A stretch of DNA of 62,468 nt from positions 1-62,468 of the forward strand of contig JTLC01000009.1 in assembly GCA_000798955.1 (NCBI GenBank). The letters run 5' to 3'. The notes beneath the pieces are model-generated. The model saw nothing but the letters and a program-made list of their open reading frames with translations. It was not told the DNA's origin and did no database searches. The translations under genes were made by a program, and so were the position numbers. The DNA is from Firmicutes bacterium ZOR0006. Lineage in GTDB: Bacteria; Bacillota_I; Bacilli_A; Culicoidibacterales; ZOR0006. Below, piece after piece: positions 34,800-42,888 of this stretch; the stretch's first letter is position 1, and the number at the start of each line of letters is the position of its first letter.

Positions 34800-36560
34800 A
34801 TGAGAGAGTTTGTCGTTACCAATGCGTTTCAACTTACTGAGCAGGAACAACAAGAGGGGTTTATCACGGGGAAAAAGGTGTGGCATAATATCCAAATGAC
34901 ACGCAAAACGGCTCGTAAGTTTGAAAAAGATAAGGTGTTTTACGAAAATGAAAACTGTATTATTTTACTAGAAGGAGTAGTTTTTAATAGTATTGCTTTA
35001 AAAACACAATACCAAACTGACGACTTCGCGGAAGCACTTGTGGCAATGTATCAGAAATCACCGTTGTTTTTTGAAACGTTAGATGGCAGTTTTTCAGGGT
35101 ATCTTTTTGATAAACAACAAAATAAGCTGATTGTCTTTGTGAATCGAATTGGTGATCATCCAGTTTTTTACTGGCAAAATCAGGGGAAATATATTGTAGC
35201 GACCAATTTAAAAGCAATCACAGAAATTTTGCAAGCAAATGATATTTCATATCAACTAGATGAAATTGGTAGCTATTGTTTATTGACTCATGGTTGGATG
35301 TTACAAGATATCACCTTGATTCAAAATATTAGACGAATTAATCCGGGAAATTATCTGATTGAGGAAAACGATGGCTTGATGTGTTATCAGTATCACGAAT
35401 TCAGCAATCAAGTAACCTGCCTGGAAACAACAGAAACAGAAATAATCACCAAAATTGATCAACTTTTTAAAAAAGCACTGCAAAAACAAATTGATAAAAA
35501 TAATGAATATGGCTATCAACATGTTGCACAATTAAGTGCCGGATTAGATTCACGAACGGTAAATTATGGTTTAGCTGACTTAGGAGTCAAAAACGTTTTA
35601 AGTGTCAGTTATTCTGAAAGCGGCTATTACGATCAAGTAATACCAATGAAAATTGCCGAAGAACTCAAACACCATTGGTTGTTCAAATCACTAGATAATG
35701 GCTTATCACTATTTTTATTAGATGAGATGGTGCAATTAAATGACGGCTTGGTTTTACATTATGGACCGGCTCAAGTATGGGACATGTTTTCTAAATTAGA
35801 CCGAGAGCGCATCGGAATTGTGTACAATGGAATTGCTGGTGAAGTTATCGCGGGTTATTATTTTACAGAGAATAATCCAAATAGACCGGGTTTATTAGAA
35901 GAATGGGCAACATCCCAAAAATTAATACCTAATTTACAACAAGCGTTAACGAAGCAAAATTATCAAATTGACTTTAAAGCAAATTTGGAAATGTTTTTAT
36001 ACTACCATCGTTGCTTCACAGGCTCAACATTAGGAACGCCGTTAACTTTACAATATGACTGTGAATCATGTTCGCCATTTTGTGACGATGAGTTCTTTGC
36101 GTACTGTTTGTCGATTCCGTTGGAATACCGTTGGGGATTTAACTTATATGATAAATGGGTGATGCAAGCATATCCCGGAGCGGCAAATTATCTACATAAT
36201 GGTTCGCGAAAATTAGGTGAAAGTAATAATGTTAAAGTGATGGGATATACGACGAATTTACGTAGTTTACCAAAAAAATCGCTCGATAAACTTTTACGGA
36301 CTGTGCATTTGCAAAAGAAAAAAATTGATACAAAACACCACATGAATCCAATTGATTATTGGTATCACACGAATAGTGAAGTTTCGCAATTTATGGATAA
36401 TTATTTTCAAAGAGAGCTGAATCGGCTAGCACCGTACCCGGACATTCAAAAAAATTGTCAGTATTTATACACTCAAGGCAATGCGACGGAAAAAACGCAA
36501 GTATTGACATTATTAGCAGCGATGAAACATTTGTTTAACGTGCAAATTGCACTAGAATAA
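34800..36560 (+). CDS. Asparagine-synthase-like protein, copy 1 (no glutaminase Cys)
   Basis: A 586-aa protein with the two-domain layout of AsnB. The N-terminal part resembles the glutaminase fold (ILLEGVVFNS, DGSFSGYLFDKQ, RIGDHPVFYW), but residue 2 is Arg, so the catalytic Cys2 is missing. The synthetase part has the ATP PP-loop LSAGLDSRT (Ser246 to Ser251). It cannot release ammonia from glutamine and would need free ammonia or another amine. In polysaccharide clusters such enzymes are thought to amidate uronic acids (for example WbpS of Pseudomonas), which fits the WecC-type gene upstream. The ribosome site is GAGGGGG. The next gene is a close paralogue. Confidence 0.82.
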   Translation: MREFVVTNAFQLTEQEQQEGFITGKKVWHNIQMTRKTARKFEKDKVFYENENCIILLEGVVFNSIALKTQYQTDDFAEALVAMYQKSPLFFETLDGSFSGYLFDKQQNKLIVFVNRIGDHPVFYWQNQGKYIVATNLKAITEILQANDISYQLDEIGSYCLLTHGWMLQDITLIQNIRRINPGNYLIEENDGLMCYQYHEFSNQVTCLETTETEIITKIDQLFKKALQKQIDKNNEYGYQHVAQLSAGLDSRTVNYGLADLGVKNVLSVSYSESGYYDQVIPMKIAEELKHHWLFKSLDNGLSLFLLDEMVQLNDGLVLHYGPAQVWDMFSKLDRERIGIVYNGIAGEVIAGYYFTENNPNRPGLLEEWATSQKLIPNLQQALTKQNYQIDFKANLEMFLYYHRCFTGSTLGTPLTLQYDCESCSPFCDDEFFAYCLSIPLEYRWGFNLYDKWVMQAYPGAANYLHNGSRKLGESNNVKVMGYTTNLRSLPKKSLDKLLRTVHLQKKKIDTKHHMNPIDYWYHTNSEVSQFMDNYFQRELNRLAPYPDIQKNCQYLYTQGNATEKTQVLTLLAAMKHLFNVQIALE

Positions 36561-36587
36561 TAACAACTGAAAGAAGAAGGTGGGAAA

Positions 36588-38354
36588 GTGAGAGAGTTTA
36601 CGTTTACGAATGCTTTTGAACTTGAAAGGAAAGAAACTGAAAAAGGTTTTATTAGTGAAAAAAAAGTTTGGCGACAATTCCAAATGACACGAAAAACAGC
36701 ACGAAAGTTTGAAGGTGATAAAGTTTTTTATGAAAACAATGCCTACATCGTATTAGTAGAAGGCGTAATTTTTAACAGTACTACCATCAAAAAACAGCAC
36801 CGGACTGACTTGGCAGAAGCGCTAATCGCAATGTATCAAACATCACCAACTTTTTTTGCCGCATTAGATGGGAGCTTTTCAGGATACCTATTCGACAAAG
36901 CTCAAGAAAAAATCTATGTATTTGCCAATAAGGTTGGTGATCATCCTATTTTTTATTGGCAACAAGATGGGCGCTATATCGTTTCAACAAGTATTAGAAC
37001 AATCACCAAAATTTTACAAGTAAATGGAATTACTTGTACGCTTAATACGATTGGGAGTTATTGTTTGTTGACACATGGCTGGATGCTTCAAGATTTAACC
37101 CTTATTGAAAATATACAGCGAATTGGTGCCGGGTATTATCTTGTAAGTGATGAAAATATATTAAAACGATATCAGTACCATGAATTTGTAAACACAATTG
37201 TATGTGACGAAGAGTCTGAAGCGGAAATGATTGAAAAGTTGGACACTTTATTTAAGCAGGCGCTCAAAAAAATAATTGATAAAAATGACGAATATGGCTA
37301 TCAGCATGTTGCACAATTAAGTGCCGGATTAGATTCACGAACGGTGAATTATGGTTTAGCAGCACTAGGCGTAAAGGATATGATGAATGTCAGTTATTCT
37401 GAAAGTGGATATTATGATCAAATTATACCGATGAAAATTGCCGAGGAGCTCCAGCATAATTGGCTATTTAAATCTTTGGATAATGGCTTATCATTATTTT
37501 TACTTGAGGAAATGGTCCAACGAAATAGTGGCTTAGTGTTACATTATGGTCCGGCGCAAGTGTGGGACATGTTTTCAAATTTAGATCGCAAGAACATGGG
37601 GCTTATTTATAATGGAGTTGCGGGTGACGTTGTTGCGGGTGATTATTGTACGGAAAATAATCCTTTGAAACAAGGGCAACTAACTGATGAAGCTAATTCA
37701 AAAAAATTACTCCATCGATTAGAAAAGGTAATTGAAGAGAACAAATATACAGTTGATTATCGAGCAAATCAAGAGATGTTTCTATACTATAATAGTTGTT
37801 TTACTGGTTCATTATTTGGCACACCTTTGACATTACAATATGATTGCGAATCGTATTCACCGTTTTATGATGAAGACTTTTTTGCGTATTGTTTATCGAT
37901 TCCTTTGCAATATCGTTGGGATTTTAATTTATATGATAAATGGTTATTCCAAAAATATCCTGAGGCCACAAAATACTTGCATAATGGTAGACGGAAACTT
38001 GGGGAAAGAAATAACATAAAATTTCTGGGAAAGCAAACTAATTTCCAAAAATTACCAAGACAAATTAAAGAAAAGATTTTACGAAAATTAAATCTGAAAA
38101 AGCGAAAAATTAATACAAAACATCATATGAATCCAATTGATTACTGGTATTATACGAATGAAAATGTTACTCATTTTATGGATCACTATTTTGCAAGTGA
38201 GATTAAGCAGCTAGATGCTTATCCAGAAATTCAAGCTGATTGTCAGTATTTATATCACGATGGAAATGGAATTGAAAAGACCCAAGTGTTGACATTGTTA
38301 GCAGCAACAAAACATTTGTTGGGAGATGGGAACGATGAAACAGCAACTTCATAA
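36588..38354 (+). CDS. Asparagine-synthase-like protein, copy 2 (no glutaminase Cys)
   Basis: A 588-aa paralogue of the previous protein. Long stretches match, such as EYGYQHVAQLSAGLDSR and the KHHMNPIDYWY block near the end. It also starts MREF and lacks Cys2; the PP-loop Ser is residue 245. The start is GTG 36588 behind AAGGTGGG. The two copies differ by scattered substitutions and small indels, so the duplication is not recent and both probably stay functional. They may act as a heterodimer or on two different residues of the repeat unit. It overlaps the flippase gene by 20 bases. Confidence 0.82.
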   Translation: MREFTFTNAFELERKETEKGFISEKKVWRQFQMTRKTARKFEGDKVFYENNAYIVLVEGVIFNSTTIKKQHRTDLAEALIAMYQTSPTFFAALDGSFSGYLFDKAQEKIYVFANKVGDHPIFYWQQDGRYIVSTSIRTITKILQVNGITCTLNTIGSYCLLTHGWMLQDLTLIENIQRIGAGYYLVSDENILKRYQYHEFVNTIVCDEESEAEMIEKLDTLFKQALKKIIDKNDEYGYQHVAQLSAGLDSRTVNYGLAALGVKDMMNVSYSESGYYDQIIPMKIAEELQHNWLFKSLDNGLSLFLLEEMVQRNSGLVLHYGPAQVWDMFSNLDRKNMGLIYNGVAGDVVAGDYCTENNPLKQGQLTDEANSKKLLHRLEKVIEENKYTVDYRANQEMFLYYNSCFTGSLFGTPLTLQYDCESYSPFYDEDFFAYCLSIPLQYRWDFNLYDKWLFQKYPEATKYLHNGRRKLGERNNIKFLGKQTNFQKLPRQIKEKILRKLNLKKRKINTKHHMNPIDYWYYTNENVTHFMDHYFASEIKQLDAYPEIQADCQYLYHDGNGIEKTQVLTLLAATKHLLGDGNDETATS

Positions 38355-39645
38355 ATTAATAGAAACTGGATTTTTCCATGTTTTTGGTTCAAATGTCTTA
38401 AATAAAATCATGCAATTTGCGAGCGGAATTTTTATTGTGCGGATTTTGAGTCAAGCAGAATATGGAACATTTACCTACGCCCAAAATATCATTGCGTTCT
38501 TCTTGCTACTAAATGGATTTGGTATTATGCAAGGGCTTTTACAATTTGGTTCAAAAGCGGAGACAGTTGGGGAACGAGATCAGTATTTGAAATATGCCCT
38601 GAAAATTAGTTTTGTTGCAACGCTCGTACTCATGTTAGGAATTGCTGCTTATTATGTTCTCGGTGATTTTATTTCGGAAAAAGCCAAATTTGTATTTTTA
38701 TTGATGATTTTTAGTCCAGCGATGTTACTATTAAATGACTGTATCCAAATAAAAAATCGAATTGATTTAAATAATCAGCGGATGGCCAAATTTTCAAATT
38801 TAAATACTTTTACTAATTTGGCCGGGATGATGATAGGTGGATATTTCTATGGAGCAATCGGTATTGTTATTGGAAAATATATCGGTAACTTAATTTCTGT
38901 TGCTTTTTTCTATAAAAGTGTGACGTACGTTCTTTGGAAATGGCATAAAATTCCAAATATTGATAAGCTGCAACGTAAAGAAATGCGAAACTTTTCTTTA
39001 ATAGCAATGATGAATAATAGTGTTGCCGAACTTCTTTACTTGATTGATGTTTTTTTAATCGGGCTATTGCTTGTCAACGATGTGATTATTGCGCAATATA
39101 AAACGGCAACGTTAATTCCGACAGCACTCAGCTTTATTCCGATGTCATTGATGATTTATGTGTATCCGTACTTTGCTCGTAATAGTGCAGATAAGGAATG
39201 GGTATACACAAAATATAAACAAATGCTTTTAGGTTTAGGGGCGATTAATTTTTTGATTTCTGCTGGATTGATTGTGCTCGCGGAACCATTAGTTGTCATT
39301 TTATTTGGTGAGCAGTATCGAGAAATTATCCCCTTATTTCAAGTATTAGCTATTGGTTACTTTTTTGCTGGGACTTTCCGCATACCAAGTGGAAATATTT
39401 TAGCGAGTATCGGTGAAATCAAATATAATTTTTATACAAGTATTATTTCTGGAGCAATCAATATTATCTTGAGTATTGCCTTGATTAACCTGATGGGACC
39501 AATGGGAGCAGCAATTGCGACAGTGAGTGTTTTTATCGTTGCTGGATTTATGGGGAATTGGATTATTTTTCGGAAAATCAATCCCAAATTGAACCCTGAA
39601 GTCGTAGAAGAAATAGAGAATTACTCTGTGGATATTCATGATTAA
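38335..39645 (+). CDS. Wzx-type polysaccharide flippase
   Basis: A 436-aa protein of the MATE/PST superfamily with about 12-14 membrane helices. It starts with GSNVLNKIMQFASGIFIVRI and AEYGTFTYAQNI, the typical N-terminal pattern (xxFGxYxx). It would move the lipid-linked repeat to the outer face, where the Wzy-like protein polymerises it. ATG 38335 lies 10 bases after GGGAG; ATG 38326 is too near. It ends with a short acidic cytoplasmic tail. It is the last gene of the cluster. Confidence 0.9.
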   Translation: MKQQLHKLIETGFFHVFGSNVLNKIMQFASGIFIVRILSQAEYGTFTYAQNIIAFFLLLNGFGIMQGLLQFGSKAETVGERDQYLKYALKISFVATLVLMLGIAAYYVLGDFISEKAKFVFLLMIFSPAMLLLNDCIQIKNRIDLNNQRMAKFSNLNTFTNLAGMMIGGYFYGAIGIVIGKYIGNLISVAFFYKSVTYVLWKWHKIPNIDKLQRKEMRNFSLIAMMNNSVAELLYLIDVFLIGLLLVNDVIIAQYKTATLIPTALSFIPMSLMIYVYPYFARNSADKEWVYTKYKQMLLGLGAINFLISAGLIVLAEPLVVILFGEQYREIIPLFQVLAIGYFFAGTFRIPSGNILASIGEIKYNFYTSIISGAINIILSIALINLMGPMGAAIATVSVFIVAGFMGNWIIFRKINPKLNPEVVEEIENYSVDIHD

Positions 39646-39677
39646 TTAGAGGATGCCATATGAAAAAAAGTTTACAA

Positions 39678-39726
39678 AGTATAGCAAAAAACGTGGCGTG
39701 AAATCGTCGCTTTTTTTTGCTATACT
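39678..39726. terminator. Terminator with long inverted repeat after the flippase
   Basis: AGTATAGCAAAAAA (39678-39691) and TTTTTTGCTATACT (39713-39726) are perfect reverse complements. The inner part is GTGGCG...CGTCGC, then T8. The stem can work in both directions. Confidence 0.85.
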
Positions 39727-39792
39727 GAAAATGTAGAAGTAATATACAAGCAAAATAGGAATTTGATTGTGAGAAGAGAAAGGATGACGATG

Positions 39793-40065
39793 ATGAAACA
39801 AATCTGTCAAAGCTGTGGCATGCCACTCATACAAAAGGGGATAGACTTACGCGGAAGCGAAAGAGGCAATACAAAAAGCGAAAAATATTGTTCGTATTGT
39901 TACGGAAATGGTGCTTTTTTGCAACCGACAATGACGAAAGAACAAATGATTAAACGCGGAATTGAAGGTATTCAGCGGAGTAAGAGTAACAAATTGGTGA
40001 AATGGATTTTTGTAAAGAGTTATCCTGTGCAGTTAAATCAATTAGAACGTTGGCGGAATCAATAA
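39793..40065 (+). CDS. Small zinc-ribbon protein
   Basis: A 90-aa protein with CQSCGMPL, then YCSYCYGNGAF and MTKEQMI. This is the putative zinc-ribbon family often found alone in Bacillota and in some longer regulators. Four Cys can bind zinc. The C-terminal part is helical and basic. No function is known to me. I chose ATG 39793 behind AGAAAGGA; ATG 39790 is also possible. It lies alone between two terminators. Confidence 0.8.
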   Translation: MKQICQSCGMPLIQKGIDLRGSERGNTKSEKYCSYCYGNGAFLQPTMTKEQMIKRGIEGIQRSKSNKLVKWIFVKSYPVQLNQLERWRNQ

Positions 40066-40087
40066 GTTATTAAAATAATAACCCCAT

Positions 40088-40123
40088 AAGAAAAGGCCCG
40101 GTTGCGGTGAACTGGGCTTTTCT
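40088..40123. terminator. Bidirectional terminator between the zinc-ribbon gene and the lipoprotein gene
   Basis: AGAAAAGGCCCGGTT and AACTGGGCTTTTCT pair, with A and T runs outside, so it can serve both converging genes. Confidence 0.82.
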
Positions 40124-40127
40124 AGTT

Positions 40128-40511
40128 TTAATTTTTTGTTTCCGCATTCGGATTAGGGTTATCATTTTCTCCAGGAGGATTATCAGTATTCTCATCAGGT
40201 TCATCTTTATCAGAAGTATTATTTAACCCATTTGTTTTATCATTTGGAATAGAGTCGTCCTCTAAAGCTGGTATGTCAGTTGTTTCACCAGGGGTATCTT
40301 TGTCGGTAGGATGATCATTTTCAGGCTGTGTGATTACAGGCGGCGCTGCTTCGGAATCAGCTTCTGGCGTATCAGTTGTTATGTCATCATTGACTTCATT
40401 TGGATTTGGTTGTGCACTTGGAACAGAAGTTGGTGCAAAACTACAGGCTGTGAAAAGTAGTAACGCCGTAAAGAGTGTCAGGATTGGGAAAATAAAGCGC
40501 GATTTAAACAT
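40128..40511 (-). CDS. Small acidic lipoprotein
   Basis: A 127-aa lipoprotein. MFKSRFIFPILTLFTALLL leads to the lipobox LFTAC, and the mature chain is almost all Asp, Glu, Asn, Pro and Thr, with no fold visible (low-complexity stalk). The ATG 40511 is 8-9 bases behind GAAAGGATG. It ends close to the bidirectional terminator. The upstream bases (GAAAGGATGATTACTATG) nearly repeat those of the neighbouring lipoprotein gene, so the two share a common start region. It may act as a spacer or partner for the neighbour; function unknown. Confidence 0.78.
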   Translation of the reverse strand: MFKSRFIFPILTLFTALLLFTACSFAPTSVPSAQPNPNEVNDDITTDTPEADSEAAPPVITQPENDHPTDKDTPGETTDIPALEDDSIPNDKTNGLNNTSDKDEPDENTDNPPGENDNPNPNAETKN

Positions 40512-40542
40512 AGTAATCATCCTTTCAAGTTGTCTTACCTTC

Positions 40543-40572
40543 ACTATACGCGCTTTAGCTTCAATCTGTCAA
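40543..40572 (-). promoter_or_regulatory. Promoter of the acidic lipoprotein gene (minus strand)
   Basis: On the minus strand TTGACA, 18-base spacer, TATAGT. It lies just after the stop of the cytochrome b5-like gene, so this lipoprotein can be transcribed on its own. Confidence 0.7.
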
Positions 40573-40578
40573 AAAAAT

Positions 40579-40965
40579 TTACTCGGCTAATTCGCCGACA
40601 ATTGGTAAGCTTTGTAATACACTCGTCCCATGTGGAGCACTATTAATGAATGTACTTAAATCTTGGCCAGCCGTAAGTCCATTTTTATGCATACCATCAG
40701 CCCATTCCGAAACATCGGTGACATCATAGACGACGCCATTAATTGCAACATAAGCTGGTTGACCGTCTTTACCATTATATTGAGCAAGTTCTTCAAGGGT
40801 AAATGTTTTGATCAGCGGTGTATCGTCAACTGTCGGTGTGTCAGTTGTTGGCGTTTCTAATGTAGGTGTGTCAGTTGTTGGTGTTTCGCTAGGGGCGGTA
40901 CATGAGATGAGGGTAAAGCTGACAAGGAGTGCAAATGGTAGAATGAATATTTTTTTATTCAACAT
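40579..40965 (-). CDS. Lipoprotein with cytochrome b5-like heme-binding domain
   Basis: A 128-aa lipoprotein: signal and lipobox LISC, then a Thr/Pro/Asp repeat linker (TPTLETPTTDTPT), then a cytochrome b5-like domain: FTLEELAQYNGKDGQPAYVAINGVVYDVTD, DGMHKNGLTAGQDLSTFINSAPHG and LPIVGEL. The two His are placed as possible axial heme ligands. Lipid-anchored b5 domains occur in anaerobic and facultative Bacillota, with a possible role in extracellular electron transfer or heme binding (inference). The ATG 40965 has GAAAGGATG upstream. The next gene on this strand is the acidic lipoprotein. Confidence 0.85.
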   Translation of the reverse strand: MLNKKIFILPFALLVSFTLISCTAPSETPTTDTPTLETPTTDTPTVDDTPLIKTFTLEELAQYNGKDGQPAYVAINGVVYDVTDVSEWADGMHKNGLTAGQDLSTFINSAPHGTSVLQSLPIVGELAE

Positions 40966-41077
40966 AGTGATCATCCTTTCGAGCCGTCAAAGGCAATTTC
41001 ATTTGCGAAGATTATTACGTAAAAAGATTAAGAAAGCAAGGTAAATGACCTGAATATTTAGAAAATGAAAAAAAGTA

Positions 41078-41106
41078 TTGCAATTTATTTTCAGACACGC
41101 TATAAT
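41078..41106 (+). promoter_or_regulatory. Promoter of infC-rpmI-rplT
   Basis: TTGCAA, 17-base spacer, TATAAT. It is followed by a leader of about 200 bases. Confidence 0.88.
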
Positions 41107-41112
41107 AGGCAA

Positions 41113-41272
41113 CGTGGTTAAGGCCACAAGAAGTGAATACTAAAATACGTAATGGAAAGCAGAACACTGTTCTCACCTGATTTTGGCGAAAGCTGATAGG
41201 TTCGATGTCATTACAAGAACATACAGACTGTAAGTTCTTTCCTTGCGTATATTTGGGAAGAGCTTTTTTTGT
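41113..41272 (+). promoter_or_regulatory. L20-type leader with attenuator before infC
   Basis: The leader holds an AGAACACTGTTCT palindrome, a hairpin (ACCTGAT...GATAGGT) and a terminator-like stem (AAGTTCTTTCC pairing with GGGAAGAGCTT, with some G-U, then T7). In Bacillus the infC-rpmI-rplT leader is bound by L20, which ends transcription early; the same control is likely here. Match to the Rfam model could not be tested. Confidence 0.65.
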
Positions 41273-41310
41273 TGCCCAAGGGTAACAATAATTTTTTGGA
41301 GGTGCTCGCT

Positions 41311-41853
41311 ATAAAACGTGCTAATAATCAACAGCAACAACAAGATAAAACACTACTCAATGAAAAAATTCGCTTCCGCGAAGTTCGTGTGATTGATGGT
41401 GAAGGTGAACAATTAGGGATTCTTTCTCGTGATGAAGCATTAGCTTTAGCAACAGAACGTAATCTTGACTTAGTGTGTGTGTCTCCAGACGCAAAACCCC
41501 CAGTTTGTCGAGTGATGGACTACGGGAAATTCCGTTTCGAGCAACAACGTAAGCAAAAATTGGCGAAAAAAAATCAAAAAGTTGTTACGATCAAAGAAGT
41601 GCGTTTGAGTCCTACAATTGATACTCATGATTTTGAAACGAAATTACGAAATGCAATTAAGTTCCTTGAAAAAGGTGACAAAGTAAAAGTTTCAATTCGT
41701 TTCCGCGGGCGAGCAATCGCCCACACTAGCATCGGACGAGACGTGTTAATTCGCTTCTCGAAAGCATGCGAAGAAATCGCGACGGTTGAAGGACAAATCA
41801 AACTTGATGGTCGAAATATGTTTATGACATTAACGCCGAAAAAAGCGAATTAA
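41311..41853 (+). CDS. infC: Translation initiation factor IF-3, probable ATA start
   Basis: A 180-aa IF-3. It has [20 protein letters not shown] near the start, [20 protein letters not shown] in the N-terminal domain, then the C-terminal domain with [18 protein letters not shown] and [12 protein letters not shown]. The only good ribosome site, GGAGG at 41298-41302, is 8 bases before ATA 41311; no ATG is in range, and GTG 41302 overlaps the site itself. IF-3 genes use rare starts (AUU in E. coli and Bacillus relatives) so that IF-3 can limit its own translation; ATA would do the same. The N-terminus is Gln-rich (NNQQQQQ). Confidence 0.93.
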   Translation: MKRANNQQQQQDKTLLNEKIRFREVRVIDGEGEQLGILSRDEALALATERNLDLVCVSPDAKPPVCRVMDYGKFRFEQQRKQKLAKKNQKVVTIKEVRLSPTIDTHDFETKLRNAIKFLEKGDKVKVSIRFRGRAIAHTSIGRDVLIRFSKACEEIATVEGQIKLDGRNMFMTLTPKKAN

Positions 41854-41877
41854 GTAAGAGCAAAGGAGAAAACGACA

Positions 41878-42072
41878 ATGCCGAAAATGAAATCTCATAG
41901 CGGTTTAGCAAAACGTGTTAAACGCACTGCAAGTGGAAAATTAAAGCGTGGACATGCTTACACAAGCCACTTAGCTGCTAACAAATCTCAAAAACAAAAA
42001 CGTAAATTACGTCACGCTGGATTAGTATCTACAGGTGACTTCAAACGTATCAAACAAATGTTACAAAAATAA
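41878..42072 (+). CDS. rpmI: Ribosomal protein bL35
   Basis: 64 aa, very basic: [21 protein letters not shown], then [16 protein letters not shown]. It belongs to the large subunit. It lies 24 bases after infC with AAAGGAGAA as ribosome site, in the usual order infC-rpmI-rplT. Confidence 0.97.
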   Translation: MPKMKSHSGLAKRVKRTASGKLKRGHAYTSHLAANKSQKQKRKLRHAGLVSTGDFKRIKQMLQK

Positions 42073-42112
42073 GAAAAATTGCGCTTGCTAAAAGCACAAG
42101 GAGGTAATCACT

Positions 42113-42607
42113 ATGCCACGTGTTAAAGGTGGAACAGTTGCGCGTCGTCGTCGCAAAAAGATTTTAAAATTAGCTAAAGGTTACTATGGTTCAAAGCATA
42201 CGTTATACAAAACGGCTCATGAACAAGTAATGAAATCATTCATGTACTCATACCGTGATCGTCGTCAAAAGAAACGTGACTTCCGTAAATTATGGATTAC
42301 ACGTATCAACGCGGCTGCTCGTTTAAATGGTATGACATATAGCACATTAATCAACGGATTAAACTTAGCAAACATTGACGTTAACCGTAAAATGTTAGCT
42401 GAATTAGCTGTTAGCGATGCTGCTTCATTTACTGCAATTGCTGAACAAGCAAAATCAGCTTTAGAAAAAAAAAACACTAATTTAACTCAAACAGATGATT
42501 TAAGCAAATTAACTGTTGCACAGTTAAAAGAGTTAGCTGGAGAACGTGAGATTAAAATCCCGTCAACAGCAAAAAAAGCTGACATTATCGAGTTATTACA
42601 AGCCTAA
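42113..42607 (+). CDS. rplT: Ribosomal protein bL20 with extra C-terminal HeH-like domain
   Basis: Residues 1-118 are ordinary bL20 ([20 protein letters not shown], then [20 protein letters not shown]). The chain then runs on to 164 aa through a Lys/Asn/Thr linker into [15 protein letters not shown] and [17 protein letters not shown] (133-164). That is the pattern of a HeH/SAP-like small helical domain, often nucleic-acid binding. The usual protein ends near 118, so the tail is an addition. No frameshift or stop separates the parts. Ribosome site is AAGGAGG. L20 normally also represses its own operon through the leader. Confidence 0.96.
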   Translation: MPRVKGGTVARRRRKKILKLAKGYYGSKHTLYKTAHEQVMKSFMYSYRDRRQKKRDFRKLWITRINAAARLNGMTYSTLINGLNLANIDVNRKMLAELAVSDAASFTAIAEQAKSALEKKNTNLTQTDDLSKLTVAQLKELAGEREIKIPSTAKKADIIELLQA

Positions 42608-42620
42608 TGACATCGGGATG

Positions 42621-42649
42621 AAACCAACCTTCGGGTTGGTTTTTTTTAT
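42621..42649 (+). terminator. Intrinsic terminator after rplT
   Basis: AACCAACC-ttcg-GGTTGGTT followed by a T run: a UUCG tetraloop stem. Confidence 0.93.
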
Positions 42650-42829
42650 TTTAAGCAACTATCAGAGCGGTGGGAAACTAAGAAAACGAGTCGTTAGTAG
42701 CAAATATCTACTAAAAAATATATGGATAAATAGAGTGATATTCATGCTAAACGAGAAGTTGAAAATAGAAAAAAGTCACGTATTAACCAGATGTTTTCCA
42801 ATTTTTTGATCAGATAGAGGCTGTTGATA

Positions 42830-42859
42830 CTGACAAAATATTGGTGGATGTGCTATGAT
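42830..42859 (+). promoter_or_regulatory. Candidate promoter of the M42 peptidase gene
   Basis: CTGACA, 18-base spacer, TATGAT, about 30 bases before the start codon. The other bases between rplT and this point show no gene. Confidence 0.5.
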
Positions 42860-42888
42860 AGAAAAAATAAATTAAAGGAGAATTGATT

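Noticed and set aside
42546-42809. 87-aa open frame after rplT
   Set aside because: It starts inside rplT in another frame and runs through the terminator; no ribosome site and no protein-like sequence.
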